A DNA stretch of 26,008 nt, from NCBI GenBank assembly GCA_039179985.1, contig JBCDED010000057.1, positions 1 through 26,008 of the forward strand. Reading direction: 5' to 3'. Under the pieces are notes generated by a model that saw only the letters and a program-made list of their open reading frames with translations, was not told the origin of the DNA and searched no databases. The stretch is from JBCCMQ01 sp039179985. Lineage in GTDB: Bacteria > Pseudomonadota > Alphaproteobacteria > Rhodobacterales > Rhodobacteraceae. Of the stretch, positions 8,568 to 15,865 are shown piece by piece; the stretch's first letter is position 1, and the number at the start of each line of letters is the position of its first letter. The translations under genes were made by a program, and so were the position numbers.

Positions 8568-8568
8568 C

Positions 8569-11427
8569 TCAGCGCTCCGCCACGTCTTCGGCGTGTTCGC
8601 CAGGGTCATAGTCCATGGGCTCCACGTTCACCGTCTCGCCGGCAAAGCGCGCGATCCGGGACAGGCTGAACAGCATCAGCATCACCGCGCCGAGGACTGT
8701 CATGAAGACGCCTAGGTCGAAGAGCATTGCGGTGGCCAGTTCGAACTCTTCGATCGGCGGGATGTGAATGTAGGTATAATCGCTCGTCAGGAAGGGGCGC
8801 GCGAAAAGCCAGGATCCCGCGCCCGTGAGACCCGCGATCACCACGCCGAGGCCGATCATCGTATGGTACTCGATCCGCTGGCGTTGCTGGGTCCAGGCAA
8901 AGCCCGAGGCCATGTATTGCATCAAAAGCGCGATGGCGACCACGAGGCCGGCCACAAAACCACCCCCCGGCTGGTTATGGCCGCGCAAGAAGATGTAAAC
9001 GCCCACAAGGATAGCAATCGGCATGACGACGCGGGTGACGACCACCATCATCAGAGGGTGGCGGTCGCTCGACCGGTCGTAGTCATAGACCGTCTGGCGC
9101 AGCCGCCGCGCCGCCGGTCCGTCGAGCAACGCGCGCATCAGCGCAAATATCACAAGGCCCGCAATACCAAGCACGATGATCTCGCCATAGGTGTCGTAGC
9201 CCCGGAAATCCACGAGGATCACGTTCACCACATTGGTGCCGCCGCCGCCTTCGTAGCTGTTGTCGATATGGAACTGTGAGATCGTGTCGATGTCGCGCAT
9301 CATGAAGGCGTAAGACAGCCCACCGACGCCGAGACCCGCTGCGCCCGCGATCACCCCGTCCCGCAGCTTGAGCCAGGCCGGGCTTTCCTTCGGCGTGACC
9401 TGCGGCATGAAGTGCAGTGCCAGCAACAAAAGCATGATCGTGACGGTTTCCACCGAGATTTGTGTGAGCGCGAGGTCAGGCGCCGAGAGATAGGCGAACA
9501 CCGCCGAAATCGACAGGCCGATGACCCCGATCAGCACCAGTGCCCGAAACCGGTGATGATGCATGAAGACAACCGATACCGTCGCGACGACCAGCATCAG
9601 CCAGCCGACGGCAATAACGACGGGCACCGGCAAGAGATCGCGTGTCGGCGCTGACAGCCCGCTGCTGGAATAGGCGATCCAGGCGAGAAAGACCGAGGCC
9701 ACGGTGAAGATGGCCAGGTACCGGCTGATCGCGCCGTTGTGGGTCGTCTCGGTGATCCAGCGGCAAGCAGCCACAACCGCCGCGATAAGGTGGTCGAAGA
9801 TCACCTTGGCGTCCGGGCGCGGCAAAGCGATCCAGATCCGGTCGAGTGGCGCATGAACCGAAAGCAAGACCGCACCACCGATTGTCGCGATCACCGACAT
9901 CCAGAGGGCCGGTGTCACCCCGTGCCAGATTTTAAGATGCGGATGCAGGTCGGCTCCCGTCACCGCGTTTGCGGCGACCGTGACGATGGCGTCGGCCAGG
10001 AATGGGGCGAGGCCGATCACGATGACCATGACGACCAGCAGCGCAGGTGCCGCCCACATTCCAAAAGGCGGATCGTGGGGCGTGTGCGGGTAGTCATCGC
10101 GCACGGGGCCAAGGAAGACATGGACAATAAAGCGGAAGGAATAGGCAGCGGAGAGAAGAGCGCCCAGCGTGGCGAAGATGGGCACCAGGTTGTGGCTGCC
10201 GAGCCAGTCCGTGTGCGAGGCTTCCTCCAGCATCATCTCTTTCGAGACGAACCCGTTCAAGAGCGGGATGCCCGCCATGGACAGGGCGGCGACCGTCCCG
10301 ATCAGGAAGGTGATCGGCATGAGGTGCCTGAGGCCCCCAAGGCGCTTGATGTCCCGGGTATGGGTTTCGTGGTCGACGATCCCGGCGGTCATGAAAAGCG
10401 CCGCCTTGAATGTCAGATGGTTGATAATGTGAAAGATCGCAGCGACAGCCGCAGCCTCGGTCCCGAAGCCGAGGAGCATCGTTAGAAGACCTAGGTGACT
10501 GACAGTCGAGAAGGCCAAAAGGGCCTTGAGGTCATCCTTGAAGAGCGCGATCGCCGCGCCGACGACCATGGTGACAAGACCGGTCGTTGCGACGATGTAG
10601 AACCACGCGTCGGTGCCGGCGAGCGCGGGCCACATGCGGGCCATAAGGAAAACGCCCGCCTTCACCATGGTTGCCGAGTGCAGGTAGGCCGAAACCGGGG
10701 TCGGCGCGGCCATGGCGTGTGGGAGCCAAAAATGGAACGGGAACTGCGCGGACTTGGTGAACGCGCCAAGCAGGATCAGGATCAGTGCGGGCATGTACCA
10801 GTCCGACGCGCGGATCAGGTCTCCCGCCTGAAGAATATCAGTCAGATTGTAGCTGCCCACGATGTTTCCGAGGATCAGCATGCCCCCAATCATGGCAAGA
10901 CCGCCGGCGCCTGTGACGGTCAGGGCCATGCGAGCGCCCTGCCGGCCTTCGGGCAGATGTTTCCAATAGCCGATCAAAAGAAAGGAAGACAGTGAGGTCA
11001 ATTCCCAGAAGACCAGCAAAAGCAGTATGTTGTCGGACAGGACGATCCCTAGCATCGCGCCCTGGAAGAGCAGAAGATAGGTGTAGAACTGCCCCATCGG
11101 GTCGTCGTTCGAGAGATAGAACCGTGCGTAAAGCGTGATCAGCAACCCCACGCCAAGGATCATCCCGGCAAAGAGCAGTCCCAGCCCATCAAGAAAGAAA
11201 GAGGCAGAAAGCCCAAGCTGCGGCAGCCAATCCAGTTCTGCCTGCACCATCTCGCCTTGCATGACGCCGGGGGCCAGGACAAGAAGCATGGTCAGTGCGA
11301 GCGCCGTGGGTGTGGCGGTCGCAATCGCACAGGTGGTGCGCCCGGCACGGATCATGAGGCCTGGCACAAGCGCGCCGACAAAGGGCATCAAGGCGATCAG
11401 GAGAAGTAGATGGCCCTCGTGGCTCAT
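8569..11427 (-). CDS. mnhAB: Mrp-type cation/proton antiporter, fused subunits A and B
   Basis: Single 952-aa polypeptide. Residues 1 to about 770 form the NuoL-like MrpA part: TM5 FWELTS with Glu142, an FHFWLPHAMAAPTPVSAYLHS segment, FKDDLKALLAFSTVSHLG, and an MrpA C-terminal region with ISVETVTIMLLLLALHFMP. Residues about 781-952 are an MrpB domain with RVVMPIAILVGVYIFLRGHN and PGGGFVAGL, ending in an acidic tail. An AB fusion is characteristic of the group-2 Mrp/Pha antiporters such as PhaAB of Sinorhizobium meliloti, which support K+ or Na+ and pH tolerance. It is the first gene of the six-gene minus operon; a 330-nt non-coding leader precedes it and AAGG about 8 nt upstream of ATG 11427 can serve as ribosome site. 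Confidence 0.94.
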   Translation of the reverse strand: MSHEGHLLLLIALMPFVGALVPGLMIRAGRTTCAIATATPTALALTMLLVLAPGVMQGEMVQAELDWLPQLGLSASFFLDGLGLLFAGMILGVGLLITLYARFYLSNDDPMGQFYTYLLLFQGAMLGIVLSDNILLLLVFWELTSLSSFLLIGYWKHLPEGRQGARMALTVTGAGGLAMIGGMLILGNIVGSYNLTDILQAGDLIRASDWYMPALILILLGAFTKSAQFPFHFWLPHAMAAPTPVSAYLHSATMVKAGVFLMARMWPALAGTDAWFYIVATTGLVTMVVGAAIALFKDDLKALLAFSTVSHLGLLTMLLGFGTEAAAVAAIFHIINHLTFKAALFMTAGIVDHETHTRDIKRLGGLRHLMPITFLIGTVAALSMAGIPLLNGFVSKEMMLEEASHTDWLGSHNLVPIFATLGALLSAAYSFRFIVHVFLGPVRDDYPHTPHDPPFGMWAAPALLVVMVIVIGLAPFLADAIVTVAANAVTGADLHPHLKIWHGVTPALWMSVIATIGGAVLLSVHAPLDRIWIALPRPDAKVIFDHLIAAVVAACRWITETTHNGAISRYLAIFTVASVFLAWIAYSSSGLSAPTRDLLPVPVVIAVGWLMLVVATVSVVFMHHHRFRALVLIGVIGLSISAVFAYLSAPDLALTQISVETVTIMLLLLALHFMPQVTPKESPAWLKLRDGVIAGAAGLGVGGLSYAFMMRDIDTISQFHIDNSYEGGGGTNVVNVILVDFRGYDTYGEIIVLGIAGLVIFALMRALLDGPAARRLRQTVYDYDRSSDRHPLMMVVVTRVVMPIAILVGVYIFLRGHNQPGGGFVAGLVVAIALLMQYMASGFAWTQQRQRIEYHTMIGLGVVIAGLTGAGSWLFARPFLTSDYTYIHIPPIEEFELATAMLFDLGVFMTVLGAVMLMLFSLSRIARFAGETVNVEPMDYDPGEHAEDVAER

Positions 11428-11505
11428 GTATGGCCCTTGCGTCGTCCTCTAGAAATATTTGGAGAGGGTCATCCCCAAAAGCCTCAGAGCATGTGGTCAT
11501 GTACA

Positions 11506-11524
11506 GCGTCAGCGTGTCTGACGC
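11506..11524. repeat. Perfect hairpin or operator in the Mrp leader
   Basis: GCGTCAG (11506-11512) and CTGACGC (11518-11524) are perfect 7-bp arms around a 5-nt CGTGT loop, 79 nt upstream of the mnhAB start. No T-run follows on the minus strand, so it is better read as an operator or a 5'-UTR stem than as a terminator. No known ion- or pH-responsive motif was recognised. Confidence 0.5.
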
Positions 11525-11705
11525 GTAATTGGTCCGAAACACCACACTTCGCGCGTTTCATCAACCATTTTGGGAAGGTTAGGGTCACGCATCGGGTAGG
11601 GCCCGGAAAAGATCAGGTCGCCGAATTTCCGGACCGACTGTCCTGCCACCGCCAAGTCGGTGTCTTGGCCCACCGTTGGCATCCCGCCGAATATTGGCGC
11701 GCGTC

Positions 11706-11726
11706 GGCTCTGGGCTCTGGGCTCTG
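11706..11726. repeat. Three tandem copies of GGCTCTG
   Basis: A 7-nt unit is repeated exactly three times (11706-11712, 11713-11719, 11720-11726), followed by GGCC. It lies 31 nt beyond the stop codon of the heme-b membrane protein gene. It could vary by slippage; no function can be read from it. Confidence 0.7.
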
Positions 11727-11757
11727 GGCCGGCATCCACCAGCCCCCTGACCTGGCG

Positions 11758-12369
11758 CTAAGGATTGCGGGGCGCGCGGGGTTTCCAGGCGCGTAGGTCG
11801 AAGATGACCTTTCCCGTTGCGGCGACAACGAACACGCACAAGAGCACCTTCGACACCGTTTCCATCGTTCCCTGGATCAGGAGCGCGTGAACCACCGTGC
11901 CGACAACGGCGACGGAGACGAGCGCAGAATGCGCTCGCCGGAAGATCCGGGGCGCAAGGTGCAGACGCTTGCGCAGGGCAGCGAGTGCGGCTGCGGCGAA
12001 GATCGCCCACATTGCAACGGCACCCCAAACAGAAAACGGCGTAGGCGAGCGAAAAAGCACCACGTCCACCACGTCAGGGGGGCTGGTGATCCAGAGAAAC
12101 CCTACGTGCAAGACCACGGCCACCACGAGAGCCCCGCCCACCCAGCGGTGAACCCGGCGCCCGCGACCTGTGGGAAGGCCGGGCAGGATGCCCCCTGCAA
12201 GAAGCGGCTGCAAGAGCATCAGCGCCAGGCCCACGATTCCGGCAAAGCCGGCTGCGATGTAGACCGGCTGGCGCCAGGCGAGTTGCGGACTGAAAGCCGC
12301 GAAGATTAGCGGGACGGCTATGGCACAGACCACGAGCGCCCAGATCGCTGCCGCGCGAAGCCCGCGCAA
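11758..12369 (-). CDS. Ferric reductase-like transmembrane (bis-heme b) protein
   Basis: A 203-aa integral membrane protein with about six helices. Four histidines sit in two helices with identical spacing: His74 and His88, and His147 and His161, each pair separated by 13 residues. This is the arrangement that ligates two stacked b hemes in the ferric reductase/NOX/MsrQ superfamily. There is no FAD/NAD(P)H domain, so it would need another electron donor or partner. It lies 20 nt downstream of a Tat-exported dioxygenase-fold gene on the same strand and is probably co-transcribed with it, suggesting electron transfer across the membrane to or from that partner (inference). It does not sit next to an MsrP gene, so MsrQ is unlikely. 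Family call firm, role unknown. Confidence 0.8.
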   Translation of the reverse strand: MRGLRAAAIWALVVCAIAVPLIFAAFSPQLAWRQPVYIAAGFAGIVGLALMLLQPLLAGGILPGLPTGRGRRVHRWVGGALVVAVVLHVGFLWITSPPDVVDVVLFRSPTPFSVWGAVAMWAIFAAAALAALRKRLHLAPRIFRRAHSALVSVAVVGTVVHALLIQGTMETVSKVLLCVFVVAATGKVIFDLRAWKPRAPRNP

Positions 12370-12389
12370 TGCCGTCGCCCCGCGTCCGG

Positions 12390-12878
12390 TCAGGCCGGCT
12401 GCAAAACGAAATGCGCTTCGAGTGTCGTGTCGCTAGCTCGTGGCATGATGGGACGCAGAAAGACCGTCTCGAAGTCGCCGCTGTCATAGGCAAGGTGCGC
12501 GTGCGGCTGGCCGAAGGCGGGCACGATCTGCGGCATTTCAAGACGGAAGGCGCCACTGGCATCCGTCAGGGTGGCTCCGTGGCTGCGCGCGTCACGCTCG
12601 TGGCCTTCGGTGGTGTGTGCCCAGATCTGAATGCGCTGGCCGGGCAGCGGCGCGCCATCGCCCGCGCGGCGCACGGTGCCAGTCATCCAGAACCCGCCGC
12701 CGCCGATGCGGTCGACGATCGGGGCCCCGGGCCTGTAGTTGTTCGATCCGCCGCGCATGGTGCGTGTCGGTGCCAGGCCCTGTGCGCGGGCGGGCACGAT
12801 CAGTCCGGTAAGCCCGGTGGCAGCCACGGCGCCGGTGGCGGCCAGAAGTGAACGGCGGGAGACGAAGTCGCTGGTCAT
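12390..12878 (-). CDS. Tat-exported intradiol dioxygenase-fold protein with atypical metal site
   Basis: A 162-aa protein starting with a twin-arginine signal (SRRSLLAATG, residues 7-16) and a hydrophobic region ending in an ARA cleavage site near residue 32. The mature part has the beta-sandwich pattern of protocatechuate/catechol 1,2-dioxygenases: GTVRRAGDGAPLPGQRIQIW (67-86), a TLTDASGAFRLEM strand, and GQPHAHLAY (123-131), matching the family's HxH ligand pair (His126, His128). The tyrosine ligands normally found after the IW strand and just before HxH are not seen at those places; His88, His93 and His100 are instead close by. Start at 12878 is chosen because it opens directly into the Tat signal; 12896 and 12935 are alternative upstream starts. 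Its activity is uncertain. Confidence 0.68.
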   Translation of the reverse strand: MTSDFVSRRSLLAATGAVAATGLTGLIVPARAQGLAPTRTMRGGSNNYRPGAPIVDRIGGGGFWMTGTVRRAGDGAPLPGQRIQIWAHTTEGHERDARSHGATLTDASGAFRLEMPQIVPAFGQPHAHLAYDSGDFETVFLRPIMPRASDTTLEAHFVLQPA

Positions 12879-12916
12879 GTGGAGCTTCCCTGTCATCAAA
12901 AAGTAAGTCAACGGCA

Positions 12917-12935
12917 TTGGAACGCCGTATTCCAA
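12917..12935. promoter_or_regulatory. Palindromic operator candidate upstream of the Tat dioxygenase-fold gene
   Basis: TTGGAA (12917-12922) and TTCCAA (12930-12935) are perfect 6-bp arms separated by 7 nt, 39 nt upstream of the start at 12878 in the 165-nt gap after the BKACE gene. A second, interleaved pair ACGGC/GCCGT lies at 12911-12915 and 12923-12927. This is a plausible binding site for a dimeric regulator that would give the dioxygenase/heme-b pair its own promoter. Confidence 0.42.
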
Positions 12936-12995
12936 AGAGATAGTGTGCCTTCTCCCGATTTCCGAGTTATGCGCTTTGCCGCAGGGGGCCGTTCC

Positions 12996-13011
12996 CTCAC
13001 GTGTTCGTGAG
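12996..13011. terminator. Possible stem-loop after the BKACE gene
   Basis: CTCACG (12996-13001) and CGTGAG (13006-13011) form a perfect 6-bp stem with a TGTT loop, 33 nt beyond the BKACE stop. A TTTT follows on the plus strand, not on the minus strand where the operon is read, so intrinsic termination for the BKACE operon is only weakly supported. Confidence 0.3.
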
Positions 13012-13043
13012 TTTTCGGCCAGGCCGCGACCCGTCCTTGAGCG

Positions 13044-13976
13044 CTAGAAACGGGTGCGGTCGCCGCCCTTAAGCGCCAGAATCTCCCGCGCCTCATCCGG
13101 TGTTGCAACCTCCGAGCCGAGGGCCTCGACAATCTCGCGAATCCGCCGGACCTGCTCTGCATTTGAGCTGGCCAGCTTCCCGCGTTGGATGAAAAGGCTG
13201 TCTTCCAGCCCGACGCGGACGTTGCCGCCCATCTGACTCGCAGTGGTGGCAAGGGGCATCTGGGCACCGCCCGCGCCGAGAACGGACCAACGGTAATCGT
13301 CGCCGAAAAGTCGGTCTGCCGTGCGTTTCATAAAAACCAGGTTGTCCACTTCGGGACCTATGCCGCCCAGGATGCCAAAGATGAACTGAATGAAAACCGG
13401 CGCCTTAAAGAGCTCGGTGTCCATGCAAAACTTCAGGTTATAGAGGTGACCGACGTCGTAGCATTCATGCTCGAACTTGATGTCGTGGGGTGCCAGCGTC
13501 TCGGCGGCCTCGCGGATATCGCGGAAGGTATTGCGAAAAATGTTGCCATCCGATCCGGCGACATAGTCTTTTTCCCAGTCGAATTTCCAAGTGTCATACC
13601 GCTTGGCGAGGGGATGGAAAGAGAAGTTCATTGAGCCCATGTTCATCGAACACATTTCGGGGCTGAAGGTTTTGGCAGGCGTGATGCGGTCCTGGATCGA
13701 CAGGGTCAGCGAGCCGCCGGTCGAGATGTTAACGACAGCATCAGTGGCCTGCTTGATGCGTGGCAGAAAGGGCGCGAAATCCGCCGGATCGACCGAAGGC
13801 GCGCCGTCGTCTGGATTGCGCGCGTGAAGATGCAGGATCGACGCGCCGGCCTCCGCCGCATCGACCGCCTGGTTGGCGATGTCATCGTAGGTATAGGGCA
13901 GGGCGTCCGACATTGTGGGCGTGTGGATGGCGCCTGTGACCGCGCATGTGATGATGGTCTTTTGCTTGGCGGCCAT
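13044..13976 (-). CDS. BKACE family beta-keto acid cleavage enzyme (DUF849; 3-keto-5-aminohexanoate cleavage-like)
   Basis: Predicted Zn-dependent TIM-barrel enzyme, 310 aa. BKACE enzymes condense a free beta-keto acid with acetyl-CoA and split it into acetoacetate and a new CoA ester. Seen: TCAVTGAIHTP (10-20), the Zn ligand motif HLHARNP (His49, His51), INISTGG-like VVNISTGG (81-88), and the C-terminal RVGLEDS (254-260) with Glu258 as third ligand and Arg254/Asp259 as expected catalytic partners. It is the last gene of the ten-gene minus operon, 15 nt after livM. Paired with a 3-hydroxyacid dehydrogenase in the same operon it would complete oxidation and cleavage of a 3-hydroxy acid (inference). 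Substrate specificity within BKACE is very broad, so no specific substrate is claimed. Confidence 0.92.
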   Translation of the reverse strand: MAAKQKTIITCAVTGAIHTPTMSDALPYTYDDIANQAVDAAEAGASILHLHARNPDDGAPSVDPADFAPFLPRIKQATDAVVNISTGGSLTLSIQDRITPAKTFSPEMCSMNMGSMNFSFHPLAKRYDTWKFDWEKDYVAGSDGNIFRNTFRDIREAAETLAPHDIKFEHECYDVGHLYNLKFCMDTELFKAPVFIQFIFGILGGIGPEVDNLVFMKRTADRLFGDDYRWSVLGAGGAQMPLATTASQMGGNVRVGLEDSLFIQRGKLASSNAEQVRRIREIVEALGSEVATPDEAREILALKGGDRTRF

Positions 13977-13991
13977 GGGTCCGTCCCTGTG

Positions 13992-15002
13992 TCAGTCTTT
14001 GTTCTGGCGCACGCGGTAGCTGAGCGGGAAAAGTTCCAGATCATAGCGGTCGCGGATCAGCCCCCAGACGCCCTTTGGCGCTTTCAGCATGACGACGATG
14101 GCCACGAGCCCGAGGATCATCAGGTAGATCGTGCCAAAATCTGCGAGCACTTCGCGCAAGGCAAAGAAGATCAGCGTGCCGATGATAGGCCCTTCCAGCG
14201 TGCCAATGCCGCCGATAACGACGATGAAGATCACGAAGGCGGTCCAGTCGTTGACCGAAAAAGCGGCGTCCGGCGAGATGCGTAGTTTTTGCAGAAAGAT
14301 CAGTCCGCCGATCACCGCGGTGAAGGCGGCGGTGACCACGTAGACCTCAAGCTTCGTACGCCAGATATCGATGCCGAGACCCGAGGCGGCGGTTTCGCTG
14401 TCGCGGATGGCAGTCAGGGCGAGGCCACGGCGCGAGCGAAGAAAGCCATAGACGGCGGCGATCACGAGGAAGGCGGCGCCGAGGGCGAGCCAATAGCTGA
14501 AGGCCTCCCTCTCGGACCGACCGTCACCCAGTTCTTTGACCACCGCCACGGGCAGGGAGGTGCCGGATCCGCCGCCGAGGACCTGGACTTGCGCGAAACT
14601 CAATCGAAAGACCTCGGCAATCACCCAAGTTCCAATCGCGAAATAGGCACCGCGCAGACGGAAGATGAGCGTCGCAATGGGGATAGCGAGGATGGCAGCT
14701 AGGACGCCGCCAATAACAATGGCCACCACGGGGTGCAGGCCGCCAAAAACGCTCAGCGCAAACAGCATGTACCCGCCGAAGCCCACGTAGGCCTGCTGGC
14801 CAACGGAGACGAGACCGGCGTAGCCCGCCATGAGGTTCCAGAGGCAAGCAAGGGAGAGGTAGAGGTAAATCTCGCCAAGAAGCCGCAGTTCCGCGCGCCC
14901 TGCCCACCAGGGCGCTGCGGCAAGAACAAGAAGCGCCAGGATCGCCAGCACCGAAGCGATGCCAGTCGCGCGGGTCGAGCGGGTGACGGTTGGCTGGGTC
15001 AA
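13992..15002 (-). CDS. livM: Branched-chain amino acid-type ABC transporter permease (LivM-like)
   Basis: Inner-membrane permease, 336 aa with the start at TTG 15002. That TTG overlaps the livH stop as TTGA and is preceded by GAGG about 8 nt upstream. The longer reading from 15152 encodes an Arg/Pro-rich stretch that is a shadow of livH. Family features: YLSLACLWNLMAGYAGLVSVGQQAYVGFGGY, RLRGAYFAIGTWVIAEVFRL, GLALTAIRDSETAASGLGID (the EAA-like coupling region), GGIGTLEGPIIG near the C-terminus. It works with LivH, two ATPases and the binding protein encoded in the same operon. The symbol denotes family only; the operon context argues for a catabolic substrate rather than leucine. Confidence 0.92.
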   Translation of the reverse strand: MTQPTVTRSTRATGIASVLAILALLVLAAAPWWAGRAELRLLGEIYLYLSLACLWNLMAGYAGLVSVGQQAYVGFGGYMLFALSVFGGLHPVVAIVIGGVLAAILAIPIATLIFRLRGAYFAIGTWVIAEVFRLSFAQVQVLGGGSGTSLPVAVVKELGDGRSEREAFSYWLALGAAFLVIAAVYGFLRSRRGLALTAIRDSETAASGLGIDIWRTKLEVYVVTAAFTAVIGGLIFLQKLRISPDAAFSVNDWTAFVIFIVVIGGIGTLEGPIIGTLIFFALREVLADFGTIYLMILGLVAIVVMLKAPKGVWGLIRDRYDLELFPLSYRVRQNKD

Positions 15003-15865
15003 TGGTTCACCCTCGGGAAGAGCCCGTTCGGGCGCACGGCAAGGACGATCAGGAAGGCGATGTGTCCGGCGAGGATCTGGAAGCCCGGGTCGATCTTTGC
15101 GCCAATGGTTTGAGCCACGCCAAGGATCACACCCCCGGCCAGCGTGCCCCAAAGGTTGCCGAGACCACCGATGATCACCGCTTCAAACCCGAAGATCAGC
15201 CGCCCGCCGCCGATCGCCGGATCAAAGCTGGTGCGCATGCCCAGAAGAATGCCGGCAATGGCGGTCACGGCCAGCGCCAGTGCCATGGCCAGCCCAAAGA
15301 CATGAGCCTTGTTAAGCCCCATGAGCTGCGCGATGTCCTGATTGTCGCTGACCGCGCGGAAGCCCCGGCCAAGGCTTGTCCGGTAGAAGATAAACTGCAG
15401 CCCCGCGATCACGGCAACGGCGATGGCAAAGGTCAGAAGCGGCAGGACCCCCACGGCGATACCGCCAAGGTTCAGGCTGGCTGTCTCGATCGGCCCGCCG
15501 TTCAGTTTCTGTGGGTCGGCGGTATAGACCTCTAGCAGAACGTTTTGCAGGATCACCGAGAGGCCGAAGGTCACCAGAAGCGGCGGCAGGATGTCCGGCC
15601 CGAGCGTCTGGTTAAGAACCCCGCGCTGCAGCGCATAGCCAAGCCCCGCCATCACAGGCATCACAAGAAGAAGTGCCGCGAAGGGATGGACGCCCAGCAA
15701 CACCGTGGTGCTCAGCCCCATATAGGCGGCCAGGATAATCAGGTCACCGTGGGCAATGTTCACCAGCCGCATGACACCAAAGATCAGCGACAGACCTGCC
15801 GCAAAAAGCGCGTAGAGCCCGCCTAGGAGCGTGCCCTGAACAATGGCACCGATCCAGTCGATCAT
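14999..15865 (-). CDS. livH: Branched-chain amino acid-type ABC transporter permease (LivH-like)
   Basis: Inner-membrane permease, 288 aa with about eight helices. Family signatures: GTLLGGLYALFAAGLSLIFGVMRLVNIAHGDL near the N-terminus (residues about 11-42), TSLGRGFRAVSDNQDIAQLMG in the coupling loop (about 153-173), and FGFEAVIIGGLGNLWGTLAGG toward the C-terminus. The start ATG overlaps the livF-side gene end: livF stop lies at 15862 and livH start at 15865, a 4-nt overlap. Its stop overlaps the TTG start of livM. Partner of LivM in forming the transmembrane channel. Confidence 0.93.
   Translation of the reverse strand: MIDWIGAIVQGTLLGGLYALFAAGLSLIFGVMRLVNIAHGDLIILAAYMGLSTTVLLGVHPFAALLLVMPVMAGLGYALQRGVLNQTLGPDILPPLLVTFGLSVILQNVLLEVYTADPQKLNGGPIETASLNLGGIAVGVLPLLTFAIAVAVIAGLQFIFYRTSLGRGFRAVSDNQDIAQLMGLNKAHVFGLAMALALAVTAIAGILLGMRTSFDPAIGGGRLIFGFEAVIIGGLGNLWGTLAGGVILGVAQTIGAKIDPGFQILAGHIAFLIVLAVRPNGLFPRVNH

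Larger units (their letters stand above)
11428..11757 (-). promoter_or_regulatory. Non-coding leader upstream of the Mrp operon
   Basis: These 330 nt separate the Mrp operon start from the stop of the heme-b membrane protein. Short open frames on both strands have no recognisable protein content. Seen here: a perfect 7-bp hairpin at 11506-11524 and three tandem GGCTCTG copies at 11706-11726. The Mrp operon promoter must lie in or near this stretch, but no confident -35/-10 pair was found. No strong terminator was seen for the upstream gene pair. Confidence 0.5.

Noticed and set aside
6682..11427. Complex I (NuoL/NuoM) subunits
   Set aside because: Homologous fold, but MnhC, E, F and G neighbours and the MrpB domain identify a Mrp antiporter.
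11758..12369. MsrQ, heme subunit of the methionine sulfoxide reductase system
   Set aside because: No MsrP gene adjacent; the partner gene encodes a different fold.
12917..12935. E. coli IclR consensus box
   Set aside because: TGGAA/TTCCA half-sites match in part, but the spacer is 7 nt rather than the 5 nt of that consensus; kept only as a generic operator candidate.
15003..15152. Upstream extension of LivM
   Set aside because: Arg/Pro-rich shadow of livH; a coupled TTG start with ribosome site fits the family length.
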